Source: SG8-41 sp963699525 | GTDB lineage: Bacteria; Pseudomonadota; Gammaproteobacteria; Burkholderiales; SG8-41 | Direction: 5' to 3' | DNA: 64,000 nt | Assembly: GCA_963699525.1 (NCBI GenBank) | Contig: CAVOUI010000004.1 | Span: 248,001-312,000 of the forward strand | Shown: in pieces, positions 38,379-48,009 of the stretch | Layout: each line of letters opens with the position of its first letter | Numbering within the stretch: position 1 is the first letter of the stretch | The notes under the pieces: model-generated | What the model was told of the DNA's origin: nothing | Database searches by the model: none | Seen by the model: the letters and a program-made list of their open reading frames with translations, nothing else | Translations under genes and position numbers: made by a program

Positions 38379-40400
38379 ATGCATAAGCTGTTCCATTACT
38401 CATGGGCGGTGGGGCTGGCGATGATCGTCATCGTCGTCGTCGCGCTCTCGCTCTTCTACCGGCAACTCGTATTCGACTCCCTGGTCGAGGAAGAGACGCG
38501 CTCCAACGTGGCGCTGACCAAGGCGTTCGCGAACTCGGTTTGGCCGCGCCATTCCACCTTCATCCAGCAGGCCTACGCAGTGCCGGCGGGGGAGCTTGCA
38601 TCGCGCAAGGAAATCGGGCTGCTCGACCGCGATTTGCGGGTCATGATGCACGGCCTGAGCATCGTGAAGGTCAAGATCTACGACGCGAAGGGCCTCACGG
38701 TGTTTTCTACGGACAGCCGCCAGATCGGCGAGGACAAGTCCGGTAACCCGGGTTTCCAGCGCGCACTCGGCGGGGAGCCCGCGAGCGATATCACCTATCG
38801 GGACCGGTTCGACGCGTGGGAAGGCGTGATCTCCGACCGCAACATTATCGCGACCTACGTGCCGGTTCGCGTTGCCGAGTCCGGACCCGTGGATGCGGTG
38901 CTGGAGGTCTACAGCGACGTCACCACGCTCGTCGACAAGATGGAGCGCGGCCAGTGGAAGATACTGGCTGGCGTGCTGGGCGGGCTGTCGGTCATTTACG
39001 CGCTGATACTCTGGATTCTGATGAGATATCGCCGGCTGCTGAAGCAGCAGGAAGCGGAGCGCCTGGCCCAGGAAGAACGCATACGCCACCAGGCCTACCA
39101 CGACGACCTCACCGGGCTTCCGAACCGCGTTAGCTTCGCCGAGCAGCTGGAAGCGATGGTCCGGCGCTCTCGGCGCGCGGGCTGGAACTTCGCCGTCATG
39201 TTTCTCGACCTCGATCGATTCAAGGTGGTCAACGACAGCCTGGGCCACCACGCGGGGGACCAGCTGCTGCGCGTTGCCGCTACGCGCATCCAGCGCTGCG
39301 TGCGCGACAGCGACCTGCTGTTCCGGATGGGAGGCGACGAGTTCACGGTCCTGCTCGAGAACGTCCGCGGGCCGGAGCATACCGCGCACGTCGCCCAGCG
39401 CATCCTGGAGGCGTTCGCGGAACCGGTCCAGATCCAGGAGCACGAGATCCGGGTCACCGTCAGCATCGGCATGGCGTTGTTCCCGCGGGACGATCCCTCG
39501 GGCGACCGCCTGGTGAAGAGCGCGGACACCGCGATGTACCGCGCAAAAGAGCTCGGTCGGAACCGCTACGAATTCTTCACGGCGGAGATGAACCAGCGCG
39601 TGGAAAATCAGCTCGTGCTGGAAGCGGCGCTGCAGCGCGCGGTGAAGTCCGGGGAATTCCTGCTGCATTTCCAGCCCCGGGTGTCGGCGCTGCACCGGAA
39701 AGTCGTCGGTGTGGAGGCGCTCCTGCGCTGGCAGCATCCCGAGCGCGGCCTGGTGCCGCCGGGGGATTTCATTCCGCTGCTGGAGGAAACCAACCTGATC
39801 ATCCCTGTGGGGGCCTGGGTGCTCGAGACGGCGTGCCGACAGGCTCGTGAATGGCGCGACGGCGGCCTGCCGCTGCGGATGTCGGTCAACATCTCGTCGC
39901 GCCAGTTCCGCAATGAAGCGCTGGTCGAGACGGTCGCCTCGGCGCTACGGTCGAGCGGGCTGCAGCCCGAGCTTCTCGAGCTGGAGCTGACCGAGAGCTT
40001 GCTGGTCGAGAACACCGAGAGCGCCATCGAGATGATGTCGCGCTTCAAGAAGCTGGGCGTAATGGTCTCCATCGATGACTTCGGTACCGGATATTCCTCG
40101 TTCGGCTATCTGAAGCAGTTTCCGATCGATTTCCTCAAGGTGGACCGGATATTCATCCGGGATCTGGCGAGAAATCCCAAGGATGCCGCGATCGTCCAGG
40201 CCATTGCGGCGCTTGCGCGCAGCCTGGGTATCGGTCTGATCGCGGAGGGAGTGGAGGAAGTCCACCAGGCCGAGTACCTGAGGACCTGCTACTGCACCGA
40301 GATGCAGGGGTGGCTTTTCGGCCGCGCGGTGCCGGCCGCCGAGCTCCCGAGGCTGGTGGCGCGGATTGCAGCCCCGGAGCCCGTCCAGCTGACGGCTTAG
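38379..40400 (+). CDS. Membrane GGDEF-EAL cyclic-di-GMP signalling protein
   Basis: The protein has an N-terminal membrane helix (WAVGLAMIVIVVVALSLFY), a periplasmic sensor region at about 30-205, a second membrane helix near 208-228, a GGDEF domain with an intact GGDEF at about 318-322 and an EAL domain with intact EAL at about 446-448 plus the DDFGTGYSS loop. Both domains look catalytically competent, so it may make or break c-di-GMP depending on the signal. An ATG at 38259 would add 40 residues of low-complexity leader; the ATG at 38379 is preferred because the membrane helix then starts near the N-terminus. The sensed signal is unknown. Confidence 0.85.
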   Translation: MHKLFHYSWAVGLAMIVIVVVALSLFYRQLVFDSLVEEETRSNVALTKAFANSVWPRHSTFIQQAYAVPAGELASRKEIGLLDRDLRVMMHGLSIVKVKIYDAKGLTVFSTDSRQIGEDKSGNPGFQRALGGEPASDITYRDRFDAWEGVISDRNIIATYVPVRVAESGPVDAVLEVYSDVTTLVDKMERGQWKILAGVLGGLSVIYALILWILMRYRRLLKQQEAERLAQEERIRHQAYHDDLTGLPNRVSFAEQLEAMVRRSRRAGWNFAVMFLDLDRFKVVNDSLGHHAGDQLLRVAATRIQRCVRDSDLLFRMGGDEFTVLLENVRGPEHTAHVAQRILEAFAEPVQIQEHEIRVTVSIGMALFPRDDPSGDRLVKSADTAMYRAKELGRNRYEFFTAEMNQRVENQLVLEAALQRAVKSGEFLLHFQPRVSALHRKVVGVEALLRWQHPERGLVPPGDFIPLLEETNLIIPVGAWVLETACRQAREWRDGGLPLRMSVNISSRQFRNEALVETVASALRSSGLQPELLELELTESLLVENTESAIEMMSRFKKLGVMVSIDDFGTGYSSFGYLKQFPIDFLKVDRIFIRDLARNPKDAAIVQAIAALARSLGIGLIAEGVEEVHQAEYLRTCYCTEMQGWLFGRAVPAAELPRLVARIAAPEPVQLTA

Positions 40401-40430
40401 CCTGCCGGCGCCTGTGTTCCGAGCGCGATC

Positions 40431-41525
40431 CTAGCTTTTTGCGCCGAGGGACACGGCGCGCAGGCGGGACATCTCCAACGTCTCGTGCGTCGCGCTGTCG
40501 GTCCAGCCGCGCAGGTTGCCGGCCACGATCTCGGCGAGCGCCTTCACCCAGTCGTCGCGCTCGTTCAAGCACGGGATGTAGTGAAACTCGCGCCCGCCGG
40601 ACTTGAGGAACTCGCTCTTGCCCTCGATCGCAATCTCCTCGAGCGTCTCCAGGCAGTCGCTCACGAAACCCGGGCAGATGACGTCCACCCGGCCCGTTCT
40701 GCGTTTTCCGAGTTCCGCGAGCGTGCCCGCGGTATAGGGCTTGAGCCACTCGGCGCGGCCGAAGCGCGACTGGAACGTGACTCGGTATTGGTCCTCGCGC
40801 AGGCCAAGCGCCTCCGCCAGCAACCGCCCGGTCGCCTGGCACTCGCAGTGGTACGGGTCGCCCCGGTCGAGAACCGCGCGCGGCACGCCGTGGAAACTCA
40901 TCAGCAGAACGTCTGGCCGCCGGTGGATCCCCCAGTATTCGCGCACGCTCCGGGCGAGTGCCGCGATGTAGCCGGGGTGGTCGTGGAAGCCGCGCACCGT
41001 GCGCACCGCCGGCTGATTGCGAAACTCCTGCAGGCAGCGGAACGCGGCGTCGACGGCGGTGGCCGTCGTGCTCGCGGAGTACTGCGGGTAGAGCGGCACC
41101 AGCAGGATCCGGTTGCACTGCTGCGCCTTCATCTCGCGCAGCTTGTCGGCGATCGAGGGCGCGCCGTAGCGCATCGCGAAATCCACGACGAGCGGCAGCT
41201 CGCCAGCGCGCTCGCTCAAGTGCCCGCGCAGGAGCACCAGCTGGCGCTCGGTGTGAACCCGCAGCGGCGAGCCTTCGTTCATCCAGATCTGCGCGTAGCG
41301 GCGCGCGGAGGCCTTGGGGCGGAGGGTCAGCACGAACAGGTAAAGGATGGGCCACCAGAGGAGGCGCGGGATCTCGACCACCCGCGGGTCCAAGAGGAAC
41401 TCCCGGAGATAGGTGCGCACCGCCGCCGCAGTGGGCGCCTCGGGCGTTCCGAGATTGATCAGGAGGACGCCGATGCGCGGCCGGGTCCCGTGCGAGTAGG
41501 GCGGCTCCGGAGCGTAGCGGGACAT
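40431..41525 (-). CDS. hemH: Ferrochelatase
   Basis: HemH inserts Fe2+ into protoporphyrin IX, the last step of protoheme synthesis, at the inner membrane. The 364-residue protein contains INLGTPEAP at the start, the catalytic His in LLMSFHGVP near 212 and the metal-path acidic residues in CPGFVSDCLETLEEI near 300. It starts 12 bases after the hrcA stop on the minus strand, so the pair is probably one transcript, an order common in betaproteobacteria. Confidence 0.96.
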   Translation of the reverse strand: MSRYAPEPPYSHGTRPRIGVLLINLGTPEAPTAAAVRTYLREFLLDPRVVEIPRLLWWPILYLFVLTLRPKASARRYAQIWMNEGSPLRVHTERQLVLLRGHLSERAGELPLVVDFAMRYGAPSIADKLREMKAQQCNRILLVPLYPQYSASTTATAVDAAFRCLQEFRNQPAVRTVRGFHDHPGYIAALARSVREYWGIHRRPDVLLMSFHGVPRAVLDRGDPYHCECQATGRLLAEALGLREDQYRVTFQSRFGRAEWLKPYTAGTLAELGKRRTGRVDVICPGFVSDCLETLEEIAIEGKSEFLKSGGREFHYIPCLNERDDWVKALAEIVAGNLRGWTDSATHETLEMSRLRAVSLGAKS

Positions 41526-41537
41526 ACGCTGCCGGGA

Positions 41538-42572
41538 TCAGCGCTGCGTGAGCATGCTGGACAGCAGCTTGGCGGTGATGTCGACGATCGGGATGACGCG
41601 CTCGTAGGCCATGCGGGTCGGGCCGATCACGCCAACCGTGCCCACGACCTGCCCGTCCACCTCGTAGGGCGCCGTGATCACGCTGCACTCGTCGAGGGGC
41701 GCGACGCCGGACTCCCCGCCGATGAAGATCTGCACGCCCTGCGCCCGGTTGGAGACTTCGAGCAGCTGCAGGAGCCCCGTCTTGCGGTCGAACAGATCGA
41801 ACAGCTTCCTCAGCGTCGCCATGTTGGACGAGAGATCCTGCGAGTCGAGCAGGTTGCTCTCGCCCGAGATCACCACTTCCTCGGCCGACTCGCTGGCGGC
41901 CCGGCTGCCGGCCTCCAGCGCCGCCGTCATGAGCTGGGTCATGTTTGCGGTGAGCTGCTTCAGCTCCTCACGGATGCGGCGCCGGATCTCGTCGAACGTC
42001 AGCCCGGCGTAGTTCTCGTTGAGTATGTTCGCCGCCTCGCCGAGTTCCGCGGGCGAGTAGCGCTTATCGGTGAGCAGAATCCGGTTCTGGACGTCGCCCT
42101 CGGGCGTGACGAGGATGAGCAGGACGCGCGTGTCGGACAGCTTCAAGAACTCGATGTGGCGGAAGCCGGCGCCGCGCCGCGGCGTGATCACGACCCCCGC
42201 GAAGTGCGTGAGGTCGGACAGGAGCTGCGAGGCGGACACCACCAGCCGTTGCGTGTTCTCGGCGTGCAGCTGTCCCTCGAGCTGGCTGATCTCGGCGGTG
42301 TCGAGCGGCTTGACGGTGAGCAGGGTGTCCACGAAGAAACGGTAGCCGCGCGCGGTGGGCACCCGTCCCGCGGAGGTATGGGGGCTCGCGATGAAGCCCA
42401 TCTCCTCGAGATCGGCCATCACGTTGCGGATGCTGGCCGGGGAGAGGTCGAGACCGGAGTAGCGCGACAGCGCGCGCGAACCGACCGGCTGCCCCTCGGC
42501 GATGTAGCGCTCGACGAGGGTCTTCAGCAGGATCAGTGCGCGCTCGTTGAGTCCCGGGGATTCGACGGGCAT
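41538..42572 (-). CDS. hrcA: Heat-inducible transcription repressor HrcA
   Basis: HrcA binds CIRCE operators and represses class I heat-shock genes, usually groESL. The 344-residue protein has the N-terminal winged helix (LNERALILLKTLVERYIAEGQPVGSRALS-like order, with SPASIRNVMADLEEMGFI) and the C-terminal GAF-like domain with an acid-rich end (VGVIGPTRMAYERVIPIVD). hemH follows. No CIRCE operator was found in this window, so its targets probably lie elsewhere. Confidence 0.95.
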   Translation of the reverse strand: MPVESPGLNERALILLKTLVERYIAEGQPVGSRALSRYSGLDLSPASIRNVMADLEEMGFIASPHTSAGRVPTARGYRFFVDTLLTVKPLDTAEISQLEGQLHAENTQRLVVSASQLLSDLTHFAGVVITPRRGAGFRHIEFLKLSDTRVLLILVTPEGDVQNRILLTDKRYSPAELGEAANILNENYAGLTFDEIRRRIREELKQLTANMTQLMTAALEAGSRAASESAEEVVISGESNLLDSQDLSSNMATLRKLFDLFDRKTGLLQLLEVSNRAQGVQIFIGGESGVAPLDECSVITAPYEVDGQVVGTVGVIGPTRMAYERVIPIVDITAKLLSSMLTQR

Positions 42573-42635
42573 GACCTATTCTACTTAAAAAGCGGCGGCG
42601 GGTGACGTCGCGCCGTTGTCAGTTAGAATGCCCCC

Positions 42636-43505
42636 GTGAAATCCGCATTCAAGACCGTCGCGCTGGTCGGCAAGTACAAGAGCCCGGAGGTCGCGGCGCC
42701 CCTGCTGAAGCTCGCCCGCTTCCTGGAGCGGCGCAAGGTCGAGGTGCTGATGGATCGCGTCGCCGGGTCGCGCGCGGGCCGCAGCCGCTACCCCGCGCTC
42801 GCGCTGGAGGAGCTTGCCCGCAAGGCCGACCTCGCCATTGTCATCGGCGGGGATGGCACCATGCTCAACATTGCGCGCACCCTTGCGCCGCAGGACGTGG
42901 CGCTGGTGGGCGTCAGCCAGGGACGGCTTGGCTTCCTCACCGATATCTCAGTCGAGAACATGATCGGGACCATCGGCGCGATCCTCGACGGCCAGTTCGT
43001 CGCCGAGAAGCGCATGCTGCTGGAGGGGCGGATCGGCCCCCGGGCGCCGAAAGCGGCGCGGGCGCTCGCGTTCAACGACGTGGTAGTGAGCAAGGGCGCG
43101 CGCGGCAACCTGATCGAGCTCGAGGTGCGCATCGACGGCGAGTTCATGTACAACCAGCGCTCCGACGGGCTGATCGTGGCGACCCCGACGGGCTCCACGG
43201 CGTACGCCATGTCCGCCGGCGGGCCGATCGTGCACCCGGCGCTCTCGGTGATGGCGCTGGTGCCGGTGTCGCCGCACACGCTGTCGAACCGGCCGATAAT
43301 CGTCAGCAGCGACTCCGTCGTGGACATCATCGTCCGGCACGCGGCCGACCCGCGCGTGCATTTCGACAGCCATACGCGCTTCGACCTGCGGGAGGGCGAT
43401 CGCGTGACGGTGCGGCGTTTCTCGCACGCCATACGCCTGTTGCATCCCGCCCGGCACAGCTACTACAAGATGCTGCGCGAGAAGCTCAACTGGTACCGGG
43501 AGTAA
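42636..43505 (+). CDS. nadK: NAD kinase
   Basis: NadK phosphorylates NAD to NADP using ATP. The 289-residue protein has the kinase signatures GGDGTMLNIAR near 70, the NAD-binding FNDVVVSKGARGNLIE near 146 and the TPTGSTAYAMSAGGPIVHP block near 187. It is transcribed divergently from hrcA and its stop is directly followed by the recN start, the conserved nadK-recN pairing. Confidence 0.96.
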   Translation: MKSAFKTVALVGKYKSPEVAAPLLKLARFLERRKVEVLMDRVAGSRAGRSRYPALALEELARKADLAIVIGGDGTMLNIARTLAPQDVALVGVSQGRLGFLTDISVENMIGTIGAILDGQFVAEKRMLLEGRIGPRAPKAARALAFNDVVVSKGARGNLIELEVRIDGEFMYNQRSDGLIVATPTGSTAYAMSAGGPIVHPALSVMALVPVSPHTLSNRPIIVSSDSVVDIIVRHAADPRVHFDSHTRFDLREGDRVTVRRFSHAIRLLHPARHSYYKMLREKLNWYRE

Positions 43506-45167
43506 ATGCTTCGCAGTCTCGCCATCCGCGATTTCGTGATCGTAGACCGGCTGCAGCTCGAGTTCGCCCCGGGGTTCACGGTGCTCACCGGCGAGACCGG
43601 GGCGGGCAAGTCCATCCTGATCGATGCGCTTGCGATGGTGCTGGGCGAACGGGCCGACCCCATCGTGGTGCGCGGTGGAGCGGAGCGCGCGGAAATCGCG
43701 GCGGAGATCGGGGTGGAGGACCGCCCCGAAATCGCGGGCTGGCTGCGGGACAACGACCTCGCAGGCGATGAAGGGATGCTCCTCATGCGGCGAGTGGTCG
43801 AGTCCTCGGGCCGCTCGCGCAGCTTCATCAACGGCCACGCAGCGACCCTGGCCCAGCTGCGGCAGCTCGGCGAGCGCCTGGTGGACATTCACGGGCAGCA
43901 CGAGCACCAGTCGCTTGGGACCGCCGCCGCGCAGCGCGAGCTGCTGGACGGCTTCGGCGGACTCGCGGACGCTGCCGCAAAGGTCGCGCGGCTTCATGGC
44001 ACCTGGCAGCACCGCCGCGAAAGCCGCGTCACGCTCGAGACCAACGCCGCGGCATTCGCGGCCGAACGGGAGCAGCTGGAATGGCAGGTGCGCGAGCTGG
44101 AGGCGCTCCGGTTCGGCGCCGGGGAATGGCCGGAGCTCGTCTCCGAGCACTCGCGCCTCGCGCACGCGGCGGCCCTGATCGAGGCCGCCCGGCTTGGCGT
44201 CGAGGCTCTGTCCGAGGGAGACGACTCGATCCTCGTGCGCGTGAATACCGTGGCGGGGAGGCTCGGCCAGCTCGTCGATCACGACAGCAGGCTAAAAGAG
44301 GTCCTCGAGCTGCTCGAGCCGGCGCGGATACAGCTGCAGGAGGCTGTCACCGCGCTGCGCCGCTATGGCGAGCGTCTTGATCTCGATCCGCAGCGGCTGC
44401 GCGAGATCGAGGCACGGCTCGACACGCTGCACGCCGCAGCGCGCAAGTATCGCGTCCAGCCGGAAGCGTTGCCGGAGAAGCTGGAGACCTGCAGGTCGCG
44501 GCTCAACGAGCTGGGCGAAGGCGGCGACGTGGAGGCGCTGCGCAAGCTCGAGGACGAGGCGCGCGCCGCGTGTGTCGCGGAGGCCACAAAACTGTCGGCG
44601 GCGAGAAAGAAAGCGGCGAAGCGGCTGGCGGAGCAGGTGACGGCCGCCATGCAGGAGCTTGCCATGGCAGGAGGCCGATTCGAGGTAGCCCTTCAGATGA
44701 CGCCGGAGGTCACCGCGCACGGGCTCGAGAGCGTCGAATTCCTGGTATCCGCGCACAAGGGAATCGCGCCGCAGCCGCTCGCGAAGGTCGCTTCCGGTGG
44801 CGAATTGTCCCGCCTGTCGCTCGCGCTCCAGTCCGTGGCGAGTCGCGTGGCGCAGGTACCCACGCTGATCTTCGACGAGGTGGACGCGGGCATCGGAGGG
44901 CGCGTGGCGGAAATCGTCGGCCGGATGCTGAAGCAGCTGGGAGGCCGGCACCAGGTGATGTGCATCACCCACCTGCCGCAGGTCGCGGCGTCGGCCGACC
45001 AGCAATGGCAGGTGGTCAAGACCACCGAGGGCGGCAAGGTGCTTTCGCGGGTGACGGTGCTCGACCGGACCCAGCGGGTGGAGGAGATCGCGCGCATGCT
45101 GGGCGGAGTGAAGATCACGGAGACGACACGCAAGCACGCGGCGGAGATGCTGGGAGTAAAGACCTGA
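43506..45167 (+). CDS. recN: DNA repair protein RecN
   Basis: RecN is an SMC-like ATPase that holds DNA ends together during double-strand break repair. The 553-residue protein has Walker A GETGAGKSIL near 28-37, central coiled coils at about 165-350, the signature VASGGELSRLSLAL near 430 and Walker B LIFDEVDAGIGG near 455. It starts directly after the nadK stop. No LexA-type box was recognised just upstream, which is expected as it depends on nadK transcription. Confidence 0.95.
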   Translation: MLRSLAIRDFVIVDRLQLEFAPGFTVLTGETGAGKSILIDALAMVLGERADPIVVRGGAERAEIAAEIGVEDRPEIAGWLRDNDLAGDEGMLLMRRVVESSGRSRSFINGHAATLAQLRQLGERLVDIHGQHEHQSLGTAAAQRELLDGFGGLADAAAKVARLHGTWQHRRESRVTLETNAAAFAAEREQLEWQVRELEALRFGAGEWPELVSEHSRLAHAAALIEAARLGVEALSEGDDSILVRVNTVAGRLGQLVDHDSRLKEVLELLEPARIQLQEAVTALRRYGERLDLDPQRLREIEARLDTLHAAARKYRVQPEALPEKLETCRSRLNELGEGGDVEALRKLEDEARAACVAEATKLSAARKKAAKRLAEQVTAAMQELAMAGGRFEVALQMTPEVTAHGLESVEFLVSAHKGIAPQPLAKVASGGELSRLSLALQSVASRVAQVPTLIFDEVDAGIGGRVAEIVGRMLKQLGGRHQVMCITHLPQVAASADQQWQVVKTTEGGKVLSRVTVLDRTQRVEEIARMLGGVKITETTRKHAAEMLGVKT

Positions 45168-45231
45168 TCGCCAGAACGCCGAAATGCGAAATTATTGCAA
45201 CGCATAATCAACCATTACCAGGAGCTCAGCG

Positions 45232-46206
45232 ATGATCCACAGCAATCGGTTTTTTTGGGGCCCGATAACAGCCCTCCTGTTGGCCTGCGCCTGGGGCGCC
45301 GCAACCGCGCAGGACTATCCCTCGAAGCCGATCACCTTCTACGTGCCGTTCGCCGCAGGAAGCGCCACCGATACGCTCGCGCGCTCCCTGGGGCAGGGGA
45401 TCACCGCCGAGACGAAGCAAAACGTCGTCATCGACAACCGGCCGGGAGCGAACGGGATCATCGCTACGCAGGCATTCATCCGGACGCCGGCCGACGGCTA
45501 CACGGTGCTGATCGCCACCAACACGACGCACGCCGCCAACGAGCACCTCTACAAGAAGATCCCCTACGACCCGGTGCGCGATTTCACGGCAATCACGGCG
45601 CTCGCGCGCGGCGGGCAGGTCATGATCGTGCACCCGCGCGTGCCGGCGAAGACGGTGAAGGAGTTCATCGCGCTCGCCAAGCGCCAGCCGGGCAAGCTCA
45701 CCTTCGGCAGCGGCAGCTCTTCGAGCCGGGTCGCGTCCGAGCTGTTCCAGCAGATGGCGGGGCTGAAGCTGGTGCACGTCCCCTACAAGAGCAATCCGAT
45801 GGCGGTGACCGACCTCGTCGGCGGCCACATCGACATGATGATCACCGATGTCGTCACCGGGCTGCCGCAGGTGCAGGCGGGCAAGGTGCGCGCGCTCGGG
45901 GTCAGCAGCCCGAAGCGCATGCCCAACGTGCCCGAGCTGCCGACGATCGCCGAAGCCGGCGTGAAGGGCTACGAGCTGACCTTCTGGTTCGCGGCCTATA
46001 CGCCGGCGAAGACGCCGCCCGCTGTCGCGGCGCGGCTGCGCGAGCTCTTCATCAGCGCGACGAAGGCCGCGCCGGCGGACAAGTTCTTCAAGACGACGGG
46101 GATCGAGCCGTGGACCACGACGTCCGCGGAGCTGGAGAAATTCCAGGCCTCGGAGTCGGGAAAATGGGCCCGGGTGATCAAGGCCGCGGGAATCGAGCCC
46201 GAATAG
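45232..46206 (+). CDS. Bug-type tripartite tricarboxylate transporter substrate-binding protein
   Basis: The 324-residue periplasmic protein has a signal peptide (ITALLLACAWGAATAQD, cleavage near residue 25) and the Bug/TctC family blocks YPSKPITFYVPFAAGSATDTLAR, VVIDNRPGANGIIATQAF and the ADGYTVLIAT motif. Bug proteins bind carboxylates or related small molecules and are greatly expanded in Burkholderiales. No TctA or TctB membrane genes are nearby, so it is an orphan. The HAD gene 2 bases downstream suggests shared expression and a halogenated or hydroxy acid substrate, which is inference. Confidence 0.9.
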   Translation: MIHSNRFFWGPITALLLACAWGAATAQDYPSKPITFYVPFAAGSATDTLARSLGQGITAETKQNVVIDNRPGANGIIATQAFIRTPADGYTVLIATNTTHAANEHLYKKIPYDPVRDFTAITALARGGQVMIVHPRVPAKTVKEFIALAKRQPGKLTFGSGSSSSRVASELFQQMAGLKLVHVPYKSNPMAVTDLVGGHIDMMITDVVTGLPQVQAGKVRALGVSSPKRMPNVPELPTIAEAGVKGYELTFWFAAYTPAKTPPAVAARLRELFISATKAAPADKFFKTTGIEPWTTTSAELEKFQASESGKWARVIKAAGIEPE

Positions 46207-46208
46207 CC

Positions 46209-46928
46209 ATGAACGCGAGCGCAGCGGGAACGAAGGCGCTGGTCTTCGACGTGTTCGGCACCGTGGTGGACTGGCACGGGTCGGTCGCGCGAGAAGTCCG
46301 CGCGCTGGCGAAGGCGAAGGGGCTGCGGTTGAACGCGGCGAAATTCGCGAAAGCCTGGCGCGCGGGCTACCGGCCGGCCATGGACCGCGTGCTCCGCGGC
46401 GAGGCGCCGTTCGAGAAGATCGACATCATCCATCGCGCCATCCTCGAGGACGTCCTGAAGCAGTTCCGGGTCGCAACGCTCACGGACGAGGAAAAGGCGC
46501 ACCTCAATCTGGTGTGGCACCGCCTGAAGCCCTGGCCGGATGCCGTGCGCGGGCTGAAGCGCCTCAAGACGAAGTTCATTATCGCCACGCTCTCCAACGG
46601 CAACACGAGCCTGCTGGTCAACATGGCGAAACACGGCGGGCTGCCATGGGACTGCGTTTTTTCCTCCGATACTTTCAAGCTCTTCAAGCCTGATCCGGGC
46701 ATGTACCTCGGCGCGGCGGGGATGCTGGACCTCAAACCGGAAGAGGTGATGATGGTCGCCGCTCACAAGCCCGACCTGCGGGCGGCGGCGAAGTGCGGGC
46801 TGAAGACCGCATTCGTGAAGCGCCCGCTCGAGCACGGCCGGGGCGCAACGCTCGATCTCGCGCCGGAGCCGGATTTCACGGTCAACGCGGAGAGCTTCCT
46901 CGACCTCGCGGATCAGCTTGGCTGTTGA
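46209..46928 (+). CDS. Haloacid dehalogenase type II-like HAD hydrolase
   Basis: The 239-residue protein has the HAD catalytic motifs: nucleophile Asp14 in VFDVFGTVVDW, the Ser-Asn pair in TLSNGN near 123, the Lys in FKLFKPDPGMY near 155 and the acidic-site substitute AAHKPDLRAA near 182, which is typical of L-2-haloacid dehalogenases rather than phosphatases. That subfamily converts (S)-2-haloacids to (R)-2-hydroxyacids. The ATG lies 2 bases after the Bug gene stop, so they are probably co-translated. Enzyme activity has not been shown. Confidence 0.82.
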   Translation: MNASAAGTKALVFDVFGTVVDWHGSVAREVRALAKAKGLRLNAAKFAKAWRAGYRPAMDRVLRGEAPFEKIDIIHRAILEDVLKQFRVATLTDEEKAHLNLVWHRLKPWPDAVRGLKRLKTKFIIATLSNGNTSLLVNMAKHGGLPWDCVFSSDTFKLFKPDPGMYLGAAGMLDLKPEEVMMVAAHKPDLRAAAKCGLKTAFVKRPLEHGRGATLDLAPEPDFTVNAESFLDLADQLGC

Positions 46929-47076
46929 TCGTCCGCCAACCATCCGGCGTTGACCCGGGCGCGGCGCCGGGATTAGACTTACGGCACGTGGGGATGTGAG
47001 CAGGCTCCCCGCCTTCCAAGACGCCGCGAGCGTCCAAGCTCTGCTTCTGATTGATTTCCGAAAGGAGTCAGAAGCC

Positions 47077-47887
47077 ATGGACGCGTTCATTACCGCATCC
47101 CGACTGAAGTCCGAACTGGCAAGCACGCAGCCGCCTCTGCTGATCGACGTGCGCCGGCCTCTTGCATTTCGCGCGGCGCTGGACATGGCCGCCGGAGCGC
47201 TGCGGCGCGATCCCGGTGTGGTCGCCGAATGGGCGAAGACCCTGCCGCGCGCGGCGAGCGTCGTCACCTACTGCGTGCACGGCCACGAGGTGAGCCAGAA
47301 CGCTGCAAAGGCATTGCGCGATCTCGGCATCGCCGCGCGTTATCTAGAAGGCGGGCTCGAGGAGGGCTGGAAGGCCGCCGGCGGCGAGCTCGTGGCCAAG
47401 CCGAAGGAAGCCGTCCACGCGCTGGGTCACGCGCGAGCGGCCAAAGATCGATCGCATCGCCTGCCCGTGGCTCATCGCGCGCTTCGTGGACCCCGAAGCG
47501 GAGTTTCTCTACGTACCGAGCAGGGACGTGCTGCGCGCGGCCAAAGAAAGAGAGGCGATTCCCTACGATGTTCCCGATGTGCGCTTTTCGCACGACGGTG
47601 AATTGTGCAGCTTTGACGCGTTTCTGAAGGCCTACCGATTAACGAGCGATCCTGCGTTGGCCCGGCTCGCCCTCATCGTGCGCGGCGCCGATACCGGACA
47701 TCTGGAGCTGGCGCCCCAGGCATCCGGACTCCTGGCGCTCTCGCTCGGCCTGTCGCGCAACTTCAAGGACGATCACGAGATGTTGAAGCACGGGTTGGTC
47801 ATGTACGATGCGCTCTACGCCTGGTGCAAGGAAGGTGCGCCGAAACGTGGAGCAGGGGCCCCGGTTTCCGGGGATGCGACCGTGTAG
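47077..47887 (+). CDS. Rhodanese-like / ChrB-type chromate resistance protein (frameshifted)
   Basis: The first part (about 112 residues from the ATG at 47077) is a rhodanese-like domain, PPLLIDVRRPLAFR and the active-site loop VVTYCVHGHEVS with Cys as the persulfide nucleophile. Removing one G near 47413 joins it to a ChrB-like domain starting TRERPKIDRIACPWLIARF and ending at 47887, for about 269 residues. Rhodanese-ChrB fusions are known and are annotated as chromate resistance regulators or sulfurtransferases, though chrA is absent here. AAAGGAG lies ahead of the ATG. The frame break is probably a sequence error. Confidence 0.75.
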
Positions 47888-48009
47888 GCGCACGTAAGCA
47901 CGCGGGCAAGTGCGGCGCTGCATCCCGCTCCGGGGTCGCATCCAAGCACAATACGCTTGGAACCTGCTCCGCCCTCCGCGGAGCGCGGACGAGACGCACA
48001 CCTGGAAGG

